Assembly (NCBI GenBank): GCA_023380415.1
Contig: JAMCRC010000023.1
Span: forward strand, 1-27,068
Direction: 5' to 3'
Source: Patescibacteria group bacterium
Lineage (GTDB): Bacteria > Patescibacteriota > Minisyncoccia > UBA6257 > GWB1-50-10
DNA length: 27,068 nucleotides
Shown: positions 21,463 to 27,068 of the stretch, piece by piece
Position numbering within the stretch: position 1 is the stretch's first letter
Layout: each line of letters starts with the position of its first letter
The notes under the pieces: generated by a model
What the model saw: only the letters and a program-made list of their open reading frames with translations
Database searches by the model: none
What the model was told of the DNA's origin: nothing
Made by a program: the position numbers and the translations under genes

Positions 21463-21600
21463 AAAAGTTAGGCGCTCCGTTTCCGGCCTAGAGGAAAATG
21501 GTTCGACGCGGATCTCCGTAAATAAGCAATCTGCGATTGCTTCACGCCGTCACTCGCTCGGGTTTACAAGCTGCGGATTGCACATCACTCGCTTCGCTAG
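21463..21600. repeat. Non-coding repeat cluster after the APH-like gene
   Basis: Begins with AAAAGTTAGGCGCTCCG (21463-21479) running into TTTCCGG, a relative of motifs at 14219 and 16517. A perfect hairpin AAGCAATC-TGC-GATTGCTT follows (21524-21542). Then CTGCGATTGC and CACTCGCTCGG (21531-21561) recur loosely as CTGCGGATTGC and CACTCGCTTCG (21571-21597). No ORF or known RNA is seen. Confidence 0.5.
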
Positions 21601-21603
21601 GCG

Positions 21604-21634
21604 ATAAAAAACCGCCGGATCGATTATCCGGCGG
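21604..21634 (-). terminator. Terminator of the MPLVKI tautomerase-like gene
   Basis: Perfect 9-bp stem CCGCCGGAT/ATCCGGCGG with a 5-nt loop, followed on the minus strand by TTTTTTATCGCC. Confidence 0.85.
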
Positions 21635-21660
21635 AAAAATATCGAGTTATAATGACGGAC

Positions 21661-22185
21661 TTACGACAGGTCCGGCAGATCCCCGAAGGCGGGCGCGTGA
21701 GTGGCGAAAAACCTGTCCCTTTTCTCCCGCCATTCGAGTACGTTCATACCATTAACGTGCACGAGTGAATCGTCGCAGTTCTGGCACGTGAATCTCACGT
21801 TGTCCGTCCCATACACGACATCGCGCAAGATGCTGTGCATCTCGCTGGACCAGAAGTTATCGTTGGTCGGTCGGAACGGGTCCTCGAGAAAGCATTCGAC
21901 CTTCGCTTTCGGGAAGGCGTGCTTGACGGCTTTGCCCAGTCCGGCGATCAGGCGGGCTCTCACGGCCGGCATGCGTTTCGGAATGTCGAACATCTTTTCC
22001 ACCTCGACGATGATGTCGGTGCCGAGACCGTAGAGCATCATATCGGACGGATATCCGATGGTGACCTTCTTGGCGTCGAGCTCGAGTTCCGGTATGGAAT
22101 CGAAGACGCTCACTATGTCGTCGTAAAGCGCCTTGAGCTCCAGTTCGGACATTTTCGGCAGGGGCCATATTTTGACCAGTGGCAT
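21661..22185 (-). CDS. Tautomerase-fold protein with C-terminal CxxC/EW module
   Basis: A 174-residue protein. MPLVKI at the N-terminus is the 4-oxalocrotonate tautomerase-type start with Pro as the likely catalytic residue after Met removal. Two beta-alpha-beta units are visible: PLVKIWPL, SELELKALYDDIVSVF, KVTIGYPSD; then GTDIIVEVEKMF, RMPAVRARLIAGLGKAVKHAF, AKVECFLED. This fits the duplicated MIF/CHMI-like members. From about residue 130 a separate module follows: TCQNC, 13 residues, EWREKRDRFFATHAP. The same module, with identical spacing, ends the protein at 22924-23520. A Shine-Dalgarno AAGGAGG lies 6 nt before the ATG. Function is unproven. Confidence 0.65.
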   Translation of the reverse strand: MPLVKIWPLPKMSELELKALYDDIVSVFDSIPELELDAKKVTIGYPSDMMLYGLGTDIIVEVEKMFDIPKRMPAVRARLIAGLGKAVKHAFPKAKVECFLEDPFRPTNDNFWSSEMHSILRDVVYGTDNVRFTCQNCDDSLVHVNGMNVLEWREKRDRFFATHAPAFGDLPDLS

Positions 22186-22224
22186 TTCTGCCCTCCTTTC
22201 GTTTTCTGTTTTAAAGTTGGAGAT

Positions 22225-22253
22225 ATACTATCACTAATCTCATGTTGCGTCAA
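22225..22253 (-). promoter_or_regulatory. Promoter of the MPLVKI gene (cassette J)
   Basis: TTGACG (22248-22253), spacer CAACATGAGATTAGTGA (17 nt), TAGTAT (22225-22230). The first six and the last eight spacer bases equal those of the promoter at 23565-23593. Confidence 0.85.
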
Positions 22254-22295
22254 TGTAGGTTAAAGGAGTGAAGCGTCCCCCCGGCGGGATGCGGT

Positions 22296-22796
22296 CTAGC
22301 CCTGCGTGCGGTGTCTTATGTACGCTTCCCGGTAGTTTCTTGAGCCGGCGCTCAAGGCCTCCTTGAAGCTCATCACGATGCCGATGTTCCCGCTCCGCTT
22401 GTCCCCTTCCTGCGACCCCTCGATCGTCCTTACGGCCTCGTCGATCTTATCTTTATCGTTTTCCAAAAATCCGATGGTCGCCGAGACGTAAGCATTCCAG
22501 TATTCCGCTCTTTCCCGGAACGACTTTTGGAACGCTTCGATTGCCTCCGGGTAATATTCCGGCCCGACGAACGCCAGAAGCTGGCCGATGTGGAAGTGCA
22601 TGATATTGATGCCGGTGTGCCTTTCCGAAGCCGGAGGGTGCAGGATCTTCGCCCGGTTCGCTTTGATATAATCCCCTATCAAGCTGGCCGCCTTGAGATA
22701 CTCCCGGCTCGCTTCGAATTTTCTCCAACCGTTCGGCGACTGGTCGAACTCCCAGGGAGACATTTGCATGAACTCGTCCTTATGCGGGATGTACAT
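22296..22796 (-). CDS. Hypothetical helical protein (TPR-like)
   Basis: A 166-residue protein of no named family. It is almost all helix; segments such as EASREYLKAASLIGDYIKAN, YYPEAIEAFQKSFRERAEYWNAYVSATIGFLEND and DEAVRTIEGSQE have the spacing and small/aromatic residues of tetratricopeptide-like repeats, so a protein-binding role is possible. A TAAAAT on the minus strand (22803-22808) ends 6 nt before the ATG, with no Shine-Dalgarno, so the mRNA is probably leaderless. Downstream there is only a weak stem (GCGTCCC at 22273-22279 with GGGATGC at 22286-22292) without a T-run. Confidence 0.65.
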   Translation of the reverse strand: MYIPHKDEFMQMSPWEFDQSPNGWRKFEASREYLKAASLIGDYIKANRAKILHPPASERHTGINIMHFHIGQLLAFVGPEYYPEAIEAFQKSFRERAEYWNAYVSATIGFLENDKDKIDEAVRTIEGSQEGDKRSGNIGIVMSFKEALSAGSRNYREAYIRHRTQG

Positions 22797-22811
22797 GATT
22801 AGATTTTACAA

Positions 22812-22866
22812 CAAAAAACCGCCGGAGGTGCATGAGGTGGGTGTCTAATCCATCCCAATCCGGCGG
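22812..22866 (-). terminator. Long-stem terminator of the second MPDV gene
   Basis: CCGCCGGA (22819-22826) pairs with TCCGGCGG (22859-22866); the enclosed 32 nt hold a further GGGTG/CATCCC stem. TTTTTTGTTG follows on the minus strand. It lies only about 15 nt upstream of the next ATG. Confidence 0.75.
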
Positions 22867-22923
22867 CGGCGCGTTGGCCAAATAATGAACTGTCAGGCTC
22901 TTTAGATTCTCGTTATCTTTCGT

Positions 22924-23520
22924 TCAAACGATGTCCTCGACGTACGGATAATGGGCAGCGAGGAACCTGGCCTTCTCTTCGTTCCATTCCGACAAGCTCA
23001 TGTCCGTTTCACGGACGACGTACTTGCGGCAGAGGCGGCATTCCAGCCTGAATTCCCCCGCTCCGGTCGTGTGGCCGTGTATGCGGTGGGTCTTCCAGAG
23101 CGAGACCTTGCCGTAGGCGCCACCGAGAACGAGCGGCGTCCAAACGGACAAGCTCTTTATCTCCCGCAGGTTCGGAGCGACGCTTTCCGGTTGGAATTCT
23201 ATCCATCTTTGGGCGGCTTCCTCGATGATCTTCCGGCGGACTTCGATGTTCGCTTCGCGCTCTTCGTAGCGGTTGGCGAAGACCATTATTTCGACATCGT
23301 CCTGATGGACGTCGAACGGTCCGAATTCGTGGAACTCCACCTCGATGTCCTTTTCGTTGAGCTCGCCTTCCCCGCCGGGTATGGTCATGGCCGTGGCGAC
23401 GATGATGGCAAGCTGTTTCGTGAACATCGCGAGCGGGTGCTCTTTCTCCATATCGGCGGCGGTCATAACGAGCGGCCGGGAGAAAAAGTGTTCCCGGGTC
23501 TTTAACACGACATCAGGCAT
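22924..23520 (-). CDS. Tautomerase-fold protein, long paralogue with CxxC/EW module
   Basis: A 198-residue protein starting MPDVVLKTRE. Its first 150 residues align throughout with the short paralogue at 17272-17682: HPLxxFTxxL, EVEFHEFGPFDVHQDDVEIMVFANR, RRKIIEEAAQRWI, LSVWTPLVLGGAY. The last 45 residues add CRLC, 13 residues, EWNEEKARFLAAHYP, the module also found in 21661-22185. The four-residue CxxC alone would need further ligands (His residues in HRIHGHTTG are candidates) to hold zinc. The start at 23520 is set by AAAGGAGG just upstream; an earlier in-frame ATG lies inside the promoter region. Catalytic activity via Pro1 is inferred only. Confidence 0.65.
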   Translation of the reverse strand: MPDVVLKTREHFFSRPLVMTAADMEKEHPLAMFTKQLAIIVATAMTIPGGEGELNEKDIEVEFHEFGPFDVHQDDVEIMVFANRYEEREANIEVRRKIIEEAAQRWIEFQPESVAPNLREIKSLSVWTPLVLGGAYGKVSLWKTHRIHGHTTGAGEFRLECRLCRKYVVRETDMSLSEWNEEKARFLAAHYPYVEDIV

Positions 23521-23564
23521 TTTAGGCCTCCTTTGTTTGTTGTCAGTTTTGAATAACCGAGAAT

Positions 23565-23593
23565 ATATTATCACTAATATTATGTTGCGTCAA
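23565..23593 (-). promoter_or_regulatory. Promoter of the long paralogue (cassette L)
   Basis: TTGACG (23588-23593), spacer CAACATAATATTAGTGA (17 nt), TAATAT (23565-23570). Very close to the promoters of cassettes A and J. Confidence 0.87.
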
Positions 23594-23600
23594 TACAAAC

Positions 23601-23629
23601 AAAAATGCCGCCCCTTAAACAGGTGCGGC
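23601..23629 (-). terminator. Terminator fused to the end of the ITPase-like gene
   Basis: Minus strand GCCGCACCTG...AGGGGCGGC followed by ATTTTTGTTTG. The stop codon (23615-23617) lies in the loop, so the upstream arm is coding sequence. Confidence 0.75.
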
Positions 23630-24244
23630 TTTTAGATCGTTCACGCGGACGTACCATTCCGTGAAAGAGACGTGGCAGGACTCCTTCCTGGTCGTGTCGG
23701 AGGCCCAGGCGTAATATTCCCCCTCGTCCATCTCGCCGAGGGTCTTTGTCTCCCCTTCCGGGATGAAGATGGTCGAAAGTTCCGACCAGTGGTACGGCTG
23801 GCGGACACCTCTTGGTTCGGCGGCCAAGGTGCCACGAATGTGGGAGGTGAAGATCCTCGGGTCCGGCATCGTTGAGGCCTCGTCGTGCGCTATCGCTTCG
23901 CCCATATAGGCCAGGCATTCCCGGAACTCGCAGGCGCGTCCTTTGCCCTTTACGAGGCGTAGGATGCCCGGAAGACCGATCGTTTCCAGCGCGAAATTGA
24001 CGAAGGCCCGCGGAAATCCGCCGAGCGACGGAATGTAAAAACCGGCGTCTACGACGATGCATTCCTTGAGGATCTTGCCGAAGGCGAGATCGGCTTTGGC
24101 CTTCGCTATCTCTTCGACGTCACTCGAACGCGGTTCGGGAATGTCCAGGTTCGCCTGGACCACTTCGACGTCGTATCTCTCTATCCTGCGTTTCAGGGAA
24201 TGGAGCTTCCCCGCGTTCGAGGTCGCATAATAAAGCGTTCTCAT
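23615..24244 (-). CDS. Non-canonical purine NTP pyrophosphatase-like protein (HAM1/RdgB/ITPase family)
   Basis: A 209-residue protein. The family start TSNxxK is present (YYATSNAGKL, residues 6-15), then IPEP, the E/K-A-K helix EIAKAKADLAF, and the metal/base-binding region VVDAGFYIPSLGGFPRAFVNFALETIG (usual DDSGLxVxALGGxPG...). C-terminal blocks CEFRECLAYMG and SELSTIFIPEGETKTLGEM also fit. Differences are the DAGF for DSGL substitution and an extended C-terminus without the usual SHRxxA motif, so substrate range may be altered. These enzymes hydrolyse ITP/XTP to monophosphates. The gene has its own promoter and terminator. Confidence 0.82.
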   Translation of the reverse strand: MRTLYYATSNAGKLHSLKRRIERYDVEVVQANLDIPEPRSSDVEEIAKAKADLAFGKILKECIVVDAGFYIPSLGGFPRAFVNFALETIGLPGILRLVKGKGRACEFRECLAYMGEAIAHDEASTMPDPRIFTSHIRGTLAAEPRGVRQPYHWSELSTIFIPEGETKTLGEMDEGEYYAWASDTTRKESCHVSFTEWYVRVNDLKAAPV

Positions 24245-24280
24245 GTTTCGAACCCTTTCCTTTTGTAAGTTTCCATTCGC

Positions 24281-24309
24281 ACTTTAATGCCGGAGATAAA
24301 GTCGGTCAA
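24281..24309 (-). promoter_or_regulatory. Promoter of the ITPase-like gene
   Basis: TTGACC (24304-24309), 17-nt spacer, TAAAGT (24281-24286). It does not share the spacer of the repeated promoter family. AAAGGAAAGGG serves as ribosome-binding site. Confidence 0.65.
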
Positions 24310-24333
24310 TCCCCGCTCCGGCGGTCCGCGAAC

Positions 24334-24370
24334 AAAAAAGGCCGCTGGAGAGGATCGCTCTCCAACGGCC
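24334..24370 (-). terminator. Terminator of the 235-residue protein gene
   Basis: GGCCG/CGGCC outer stem and GGAGAG/CTCTCC inner stem with a two-base internal loop, followed on the minus strand by TTTTTTGTTCG. Confidence 0.85.
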
Positions 24371-24390
24371 ATTGATATTACAGTCCGGAT

Positions 24391-25098
24391 CTAGCGCATC
24401 ATGCCTAGAATGCCGGCTATTCCTCCCATGTTGTCCTGGTCGGATTCCTGGATGCCGCGAAGCACGCCATAGAAGATGGCGAACTTATCCGCCTCCGTGT
24501 CCTGAGAATCGATCAGGTCCCAGAGGACAAGTCCCGTAGCGGGGTTGATGCCGCCTCGGTTCATGATGTTCTGGGTCAGGATCTTGGCTTGGATGCGGTT
24601 CTCGGATGGCCCTGCGCCGTCATTCGTACGCTCCTCTTCTTCCACCATCCCCTCGATCAGGCCCGCCTTGCGCTCGATCGATTCGGCCGGTATCTGGCAG
24701 TAAGGGATATGCCGGTCGTTGAGGATCAGCGCGAGCGCCACCGATCTTTCCTCGTCTTTTTTGAGACCATCGAGGAATTTCTGGATCTTGGCGGCCAGGT
24801 CTTCGGGCGTGGGATTCATGGCGATGGAATCGTGTAGGACTCGCATCGCGGTCCGGCCGATCTTTTCCACCAATTCCGTATACCGCCGGTCGGAAACACC
24901 CTCGCCTTCGAAGACCTGGTTGTTCTTTTTGACCGTTCCGAAGTGGCTCAGAACGTAAGCGAGGCAGGTCGGTTTGGTCTCCTCGTCGAAGCCGTCCAAC
25001 GCTTTGAGGATGCAGGACGACTCCTCGCTTTTTAAGCGGAAATCCGCTCCGAGAATGCCGTTGAAGATCTCTTTGATCTCCCTGTCACTGTAGGTCAT
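24391..25098 (-). CDS. Hypothetical soluble helical protein (235 aa)
   Basis: No family recognised. The protein is acidic and predicted mostly helical, without signal peptide or membrane segment. Landmarks are MTYSDREIKEIFNGILGADF, FDEETKPTCLAYVLSHFG, EDLAAKIQKFLDGLKKDEERSVALALILNDRHIPY, a Glu-rich loop (EGMVEEEERTNDG), and a Met/Gly-rich end (NMGGIAGILGMMR). It could be an adaptor or structural protein, but no motif points to an enzyme. It has its own near-consensus promoter (25170-25198), a long leader of about 65 nt with AAAGGAGG before the ATG, and its own terminator. Confidence 0.68.
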   Translation of the reverse strand: MTYSDREIKEIFNGILGADFRLKSEESSCILKALDGFDEETKPTCLAYVLSHFGTVKKNNQVFEGEGVSDRRYTELVEKIGRTAMRVLHDSIAMNPTPEDLAAKIQKFLDGLKKDEERSVALALILNDRHIPYCQIPAESIERKAGLIEGMVEEEERTNDGAGPSENRIQAKILTQNIMNRGGINPATGLVLWDLIDSQDTEADKFAIFYGVLRGIQESDQDNMGGIAGILGMMR

Positions 25099-25169
25099 GA
25101 CTACCTCCTTTGTGGTTCAATTGAACTTTGTAAACGGACCCGTAAATAAGGCCCCTAAACTCTGCTTAT

Positions 25170-25198
25170 ATTATAAACCTATATATTCTTTAAGTCAA
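25170..25198 (-). promoter_or_regulatory. Near-consensus promoter of the 235-residue protein gene
   Basis: TTGACT (25193-25198), 17-nt AT-rich spacer, TATAAT (25170-25175). Confidence 0.85.
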
Positions 25199-25209
25199 GA
25201 TTAAAATAC

Positions 25210-25695
25210 CTACTCGATGCCGATTATTTTGAGCATGCGAACCTTGGCCCCAGCGGAAAAAGAGACCGTCTCCCCCGCCCTCTTGCCGATAAGGGCTTGG
25301 GCGAGAGGCGCGGTCGAAGAAAGGACGGTGATGCTCGCTCCGTCCGTTTCCACTTTGGTTCCGCCGCCGGCCGGCAGAATGAAATAAATGAAGCGTCTTT
25401 CGGCCTCGTCCGTTATGCTCACGACCGAACCGACGCTGACGTCGCCTTTGGCCGGACCGACGGATGTTTTGAAATCGCCGAGCGCCATTATGCCACTTTC
25501 CTTTTCTTGGATGTCCTTTTCGAGGTTCTCGGCCAAGTGCTGCATTTGGGAGCGGGTAGTGTCGCTGTGTGACTCCATGGCGCTCGGGGCCTCTTTAGCA
25601 CCCTCCCTGGCCGAGGCCAGGCCGGCTTCGGCGCTCGCCTTGTCCCGTTCCAGAGATTCGATGACCTTTTCGATGAGATCCGTTTTGTTCGGCAT
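25210..25695 (-). CDS. GreA/GreB-family transcription factor-like protein
   Basis: A 161-residue protein near the usual GreA length (about 158). The N-terminal half is a charged helical hairpin (about 1-75), the part that enters the RNA polymerase secondary channel in Gre factors. The C-terminal half (about 80-161) has the FKBP-like Gre domain: SVGSVVSITDE, FILPAGGG, and the hallmark APLAQALIGKRAGETVSF. The hairpin tip does not show the exact Asp-Glu pair context of E. coli GreA, and reads KEAPSAMESHSDTTRSQ, so it may belong to a Gre-like subfamily. A TAGATT (25703-25708) ends 7 nt before the ATG, and no Shine-Dalgarno is visible. Confidence 0.8.
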   Translation of the reverse strand: MPNKTDLIEKVIESLERDKASAEAGLASAREGAKEAPSAMESHSDTTRSQMQHLAENLEKDIQEKESGIMALGDFKTSVGPAKGDVSVGSVVSITDEAERRFIYFILPAGGGTKVETDGASITVLSSTAPLAQALIGKRAGETVSFSAGAKVRMLKIIGIE

Positions 25696-25730
25696 ATTGG
25701 ATAATCTACATCCATTCGCGTTTTTTGAAA

Positions 25731-25762
25731 ATAAAAAAGGCGCTCCGATTTTTTGGAGCGCC
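25731..25762 (-). terminator. Terminator of the SPFH gene
   Basis: Perfect 8-bp stem GGCGCTCC/GGAGCGCC, 8-nt loop, followed on the minus strand by TTTTTTATTTTC. A second 7-bp stem AAGCTTG/CAAGCTT (25764-25782) lies between it and the stop codon. Confidence 0.85.
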
Positions 25763-25787
25763 CAAGCTTGGAATGCAAGCTTTCAGA

Positions 25788-26984
25788 TTAACTGCTTTTC
25801 TTCGGCTCGGTCGAGCTCGGCTTTGTAGATCCGCCTTTGGTGGCATCCGCTGCCGGAGCTTCCTCTTTCCTCGTCTCCTTCTTAGAGGGATCGGTTTTGG
25901 AGGGGCTCGCCGGCTCGTCGGTCTTTTTGATCTGATCGTGAACGATCATTCCCATCAAGACGTCGGTTATTGACCGGCCGCCTCCCGTGCCATTCTCTCC
26001 GGTGACCACGATGTCGGGTACCCATTTCGTCCCGCTCGTTGCGAGATTCTTGGACACCTCTATCGCGGCGTAGTTGCCGGATTCCATGGATGCGATCTTC
26101 AATTTGATCACGTCCGCTTCGGCCGTTCCGATGGCTTTGGTCTTGTCCGCTTCGGCATCGCCGTTCACTCTCGTGACCTCAGCATCCGCCCTGGCGTTGA
26201 TCGTCTTCGATTCCGCATCGCCTTTGGCCTTGGCGATAGCCGCGTTGGCCTCGAATTCCGCGATGGCCACTTTCCTTTCGGAACTGACCACGTTGGCCTG
26301 AGTGTCGGCCATCGCTTTCGCTTGTTCGAGGTCCTGACGGGTCTCCTGGGCCTCTTTCTGGGTCCCGAAGGTCAGTTTTTGCTGCTCGGCGATCTTCCGA
26401 TCGGTCAAGGTCTGCATCAGCGCTTCCGGGGGCGTGATGTCGCCGATAAGCGTATCGACGGCGTTCACGTTGTATTCCACGAGCGCGCTGCCGATGGCAT
26501 CCTTGGCCTCTTGCTGGCGATCGCTTCGGTTCTTCAAGAAGTCGATGACATCCGACTTCTGGGCCGCGTTTCGGAAATAATTTCCGATCGTCGGCTCGAG
26601 GACCTGGGTGACCAGGTTCTGCATGTTGCCGAACCGGGCGATCACTTTCGGAGCATCGTTCCGCGGAATGTGGATGATCTGCGAGACATCGAGATTGAAC
26701 TTGAATCCGTCGCTCGAACGGACCGTGATCGTCGATAGGTTCGCGTCCAGTTTGTGGGCCTCGCTCTTGCCGTCGGCCCAGTTCAAAACGACGTTCGCCG
26801 TCGGCACTATCTCGACCCGGTGAGTGTAAGGGTTGATAGGGTATTTCCCGGGATCGAGAGGTTCGACCCAGACGCCCTTGTCTCCTTTGTTCACCAGATT
26901 GCCGTGCTTGAACGTGTCGCCGGTCACATCTTTGCCCTCTTCGCCGACAAAGGCGATGACGACGCCGACGTTCGCGATCGGCAC
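25788..26984 (-). CDS. SPFH/band-7 (flotillin-like) protein, N-terminus incomplete
   Basis: 398 residues are readable, ending in SKTD..KKETRKEEAPAAD, a low-complexity Lys/Glu/Ser tail. The SPFH domain is visible from VGVVIAFVGEEG through LDPGKYPINPYTHRVEIVPT, TVRSSDGFKFNLDVSQIIHI and VNAVDTLIGDITPPEAL, followed by a long Ala/Glu/Lys coiled coil (about 205-300). SPFH proteins form large membrane-associated rings and need an N-terminal membrane anchor, which is missing here. The readable start is only a GTG at 26984, exactly at the junction with an 85-bp duplicated segment, so the true N-terminus is lost and this is a truncated gene at an assembly break. Confidence 0.85.
   Translation of the reverse strand: MPIANVGVVIAFVGEEGKDVTGDTFKHGNLVNKGDKGVWVEPLDPGKYPINPYTHRVEIVPTANVVLNWADGKSEAHKLDANLSTITVRSSDGFKFNLDVSQIIHIPRNDAPKVIARFGNMQNLVTQVLEPTIGNYFRNAAQKSDVIDFLKNRSDRQQEAKDAIGSALVEYNVNAVDTLIGDITPPEALMQTLTDRKIAEQQKLTFGTQKEAQETRQDLEQAKAMADTQANVVSSERKVAIAEFEANAAIAKAKGDAESKTINARADAEVTRVNGDAEADKTKAIGTAEADVIKLKIASMESGNYAAIEVSKNLATSGTKWVPDIVVTGENGTGGGRSITDVLMGMIVHDQIKKTDEPASPSKTDPSKKETRKEEAPAADATKGGSTKPSSTEPKKSS
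26532..26616. repeat. 85-bp direct repeat, internal copy
   Basis: This piece of the SPFH gene is identical over 85 bp to 26984-27068, in the same orientation with an offset of 452 bp. In this copy it is in the coding frame (VTQVLEPTIGNYFRNAAQ...). Confidence 0.95.
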
Positions 26985-27068
26985 TTCAAGAAGTCGATGA
27001 CATCCGACTTCTGGGCCGCGTTTCGGAAATAATTTCCGATCGTCGGCTCGAGGACCTGGGTGACCAGG
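26984..27068. repeat. 85-bp direct repeat, terminal copy (probable assembly artefact)
   Basis: Exact copy of 26532-26616 running to the last base of the window. The 452-bp offset is not a multiple of three, so the SPFH frame is not preserved across the junction. Confidence 0.9.

Noticed and set aside
15400..25770. Integron
   Set aside because: No tyrosine integrase is in the window and no typical attC core sites (RYYYAAC/GTTRRRY pairs) were recognised at the borders.

Overview
The window looks like a chromosomal segment of a Candidate Phyla Radiation (Patescibacteria, probably Parcubacteria-like) bacterium. This is an inference from compact housekeeping genes, a GltX with PLNIGG in place of the HIGH-type motif, a minimal ScpA/ScpB pair, a murein cluster with unusual members, and many small proteins of no recognisable family. 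It was not tested by any search.

Region 1 (1-14.2 kb, almost all plus strand) is the backbone: the 3' part of ychF, a divergent DoxX-type membrane protein, scpA-scpB, a D,D-carboxypeptidase, mraY, an amidohydrolase-fold protein that has lost its HxH metal motif, ftsW/rodA, murG, a two-TM protein, gltX (interrupted by a -1 frameshift), a coiled-coil M23 peptidase, two proteins of unknown function and a RecB-type PD-(D/E)XK nuclease. The murein genes would supply lipid I/II synthesis (MraY, MurG), glycan polymerisation (SEDS protein) and trimming (carboxypeptidase, M23). Many of these genes have a -10 hexamer ending only 6-7 nt before the ATG, which predicts leaderless mRNAs.

Region 2 (14.2-15.4 kb, plus) is a transition zone: a short repeat cluster, a histidine-phosphatase-fold protein and an AT-rich membrane-anchored protein.

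Region 3 (15.4-25.7 kb, almost all minus strand) is an accessory array. Nearly every gene is a separate cassette made of a strong promoter (TTGACR, 17-18 nt, TATAAT-like), a Shine-Dalgarno sequence, one ORF and a Rho-independent terminator. Several promoters are visibly homologous through the spacer and leader, although the genes behind them are unrelated. A 45-60 bp repeat matching the 3' end of an SGNH-hydrolase gene sits at four places, three of them cassette borders, and carries a small hairpin with compensating changes. A perfect 36-bp palindrome and a degenerate copy lie just upstream of two of the promoters. Cargo includes three tautomerase-fold proteins with Pro after Met, two of which share a C-terminal CxxC/EW module; a stand-alone receiver domain overlapping a 425-residue unknown; a five-CxxC zinc protein; an ITPase-like protein; a small APH(3')-like kinase (plus strand); and an SGNH hydrolase.

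Region 4 (25.2-27.07 kb, minus) has a GreA-like factor and an SPFH/band-7 protein. The last 85 bp of the window exactly repeat an internal piece of the SPFH gene in a different frame, so that end is probably an assembly artefact. No rRNA, complete tRNA, CRISPR array or insertion-sequence transposase was seen. No gene-free stretch exceeds 300 bp.
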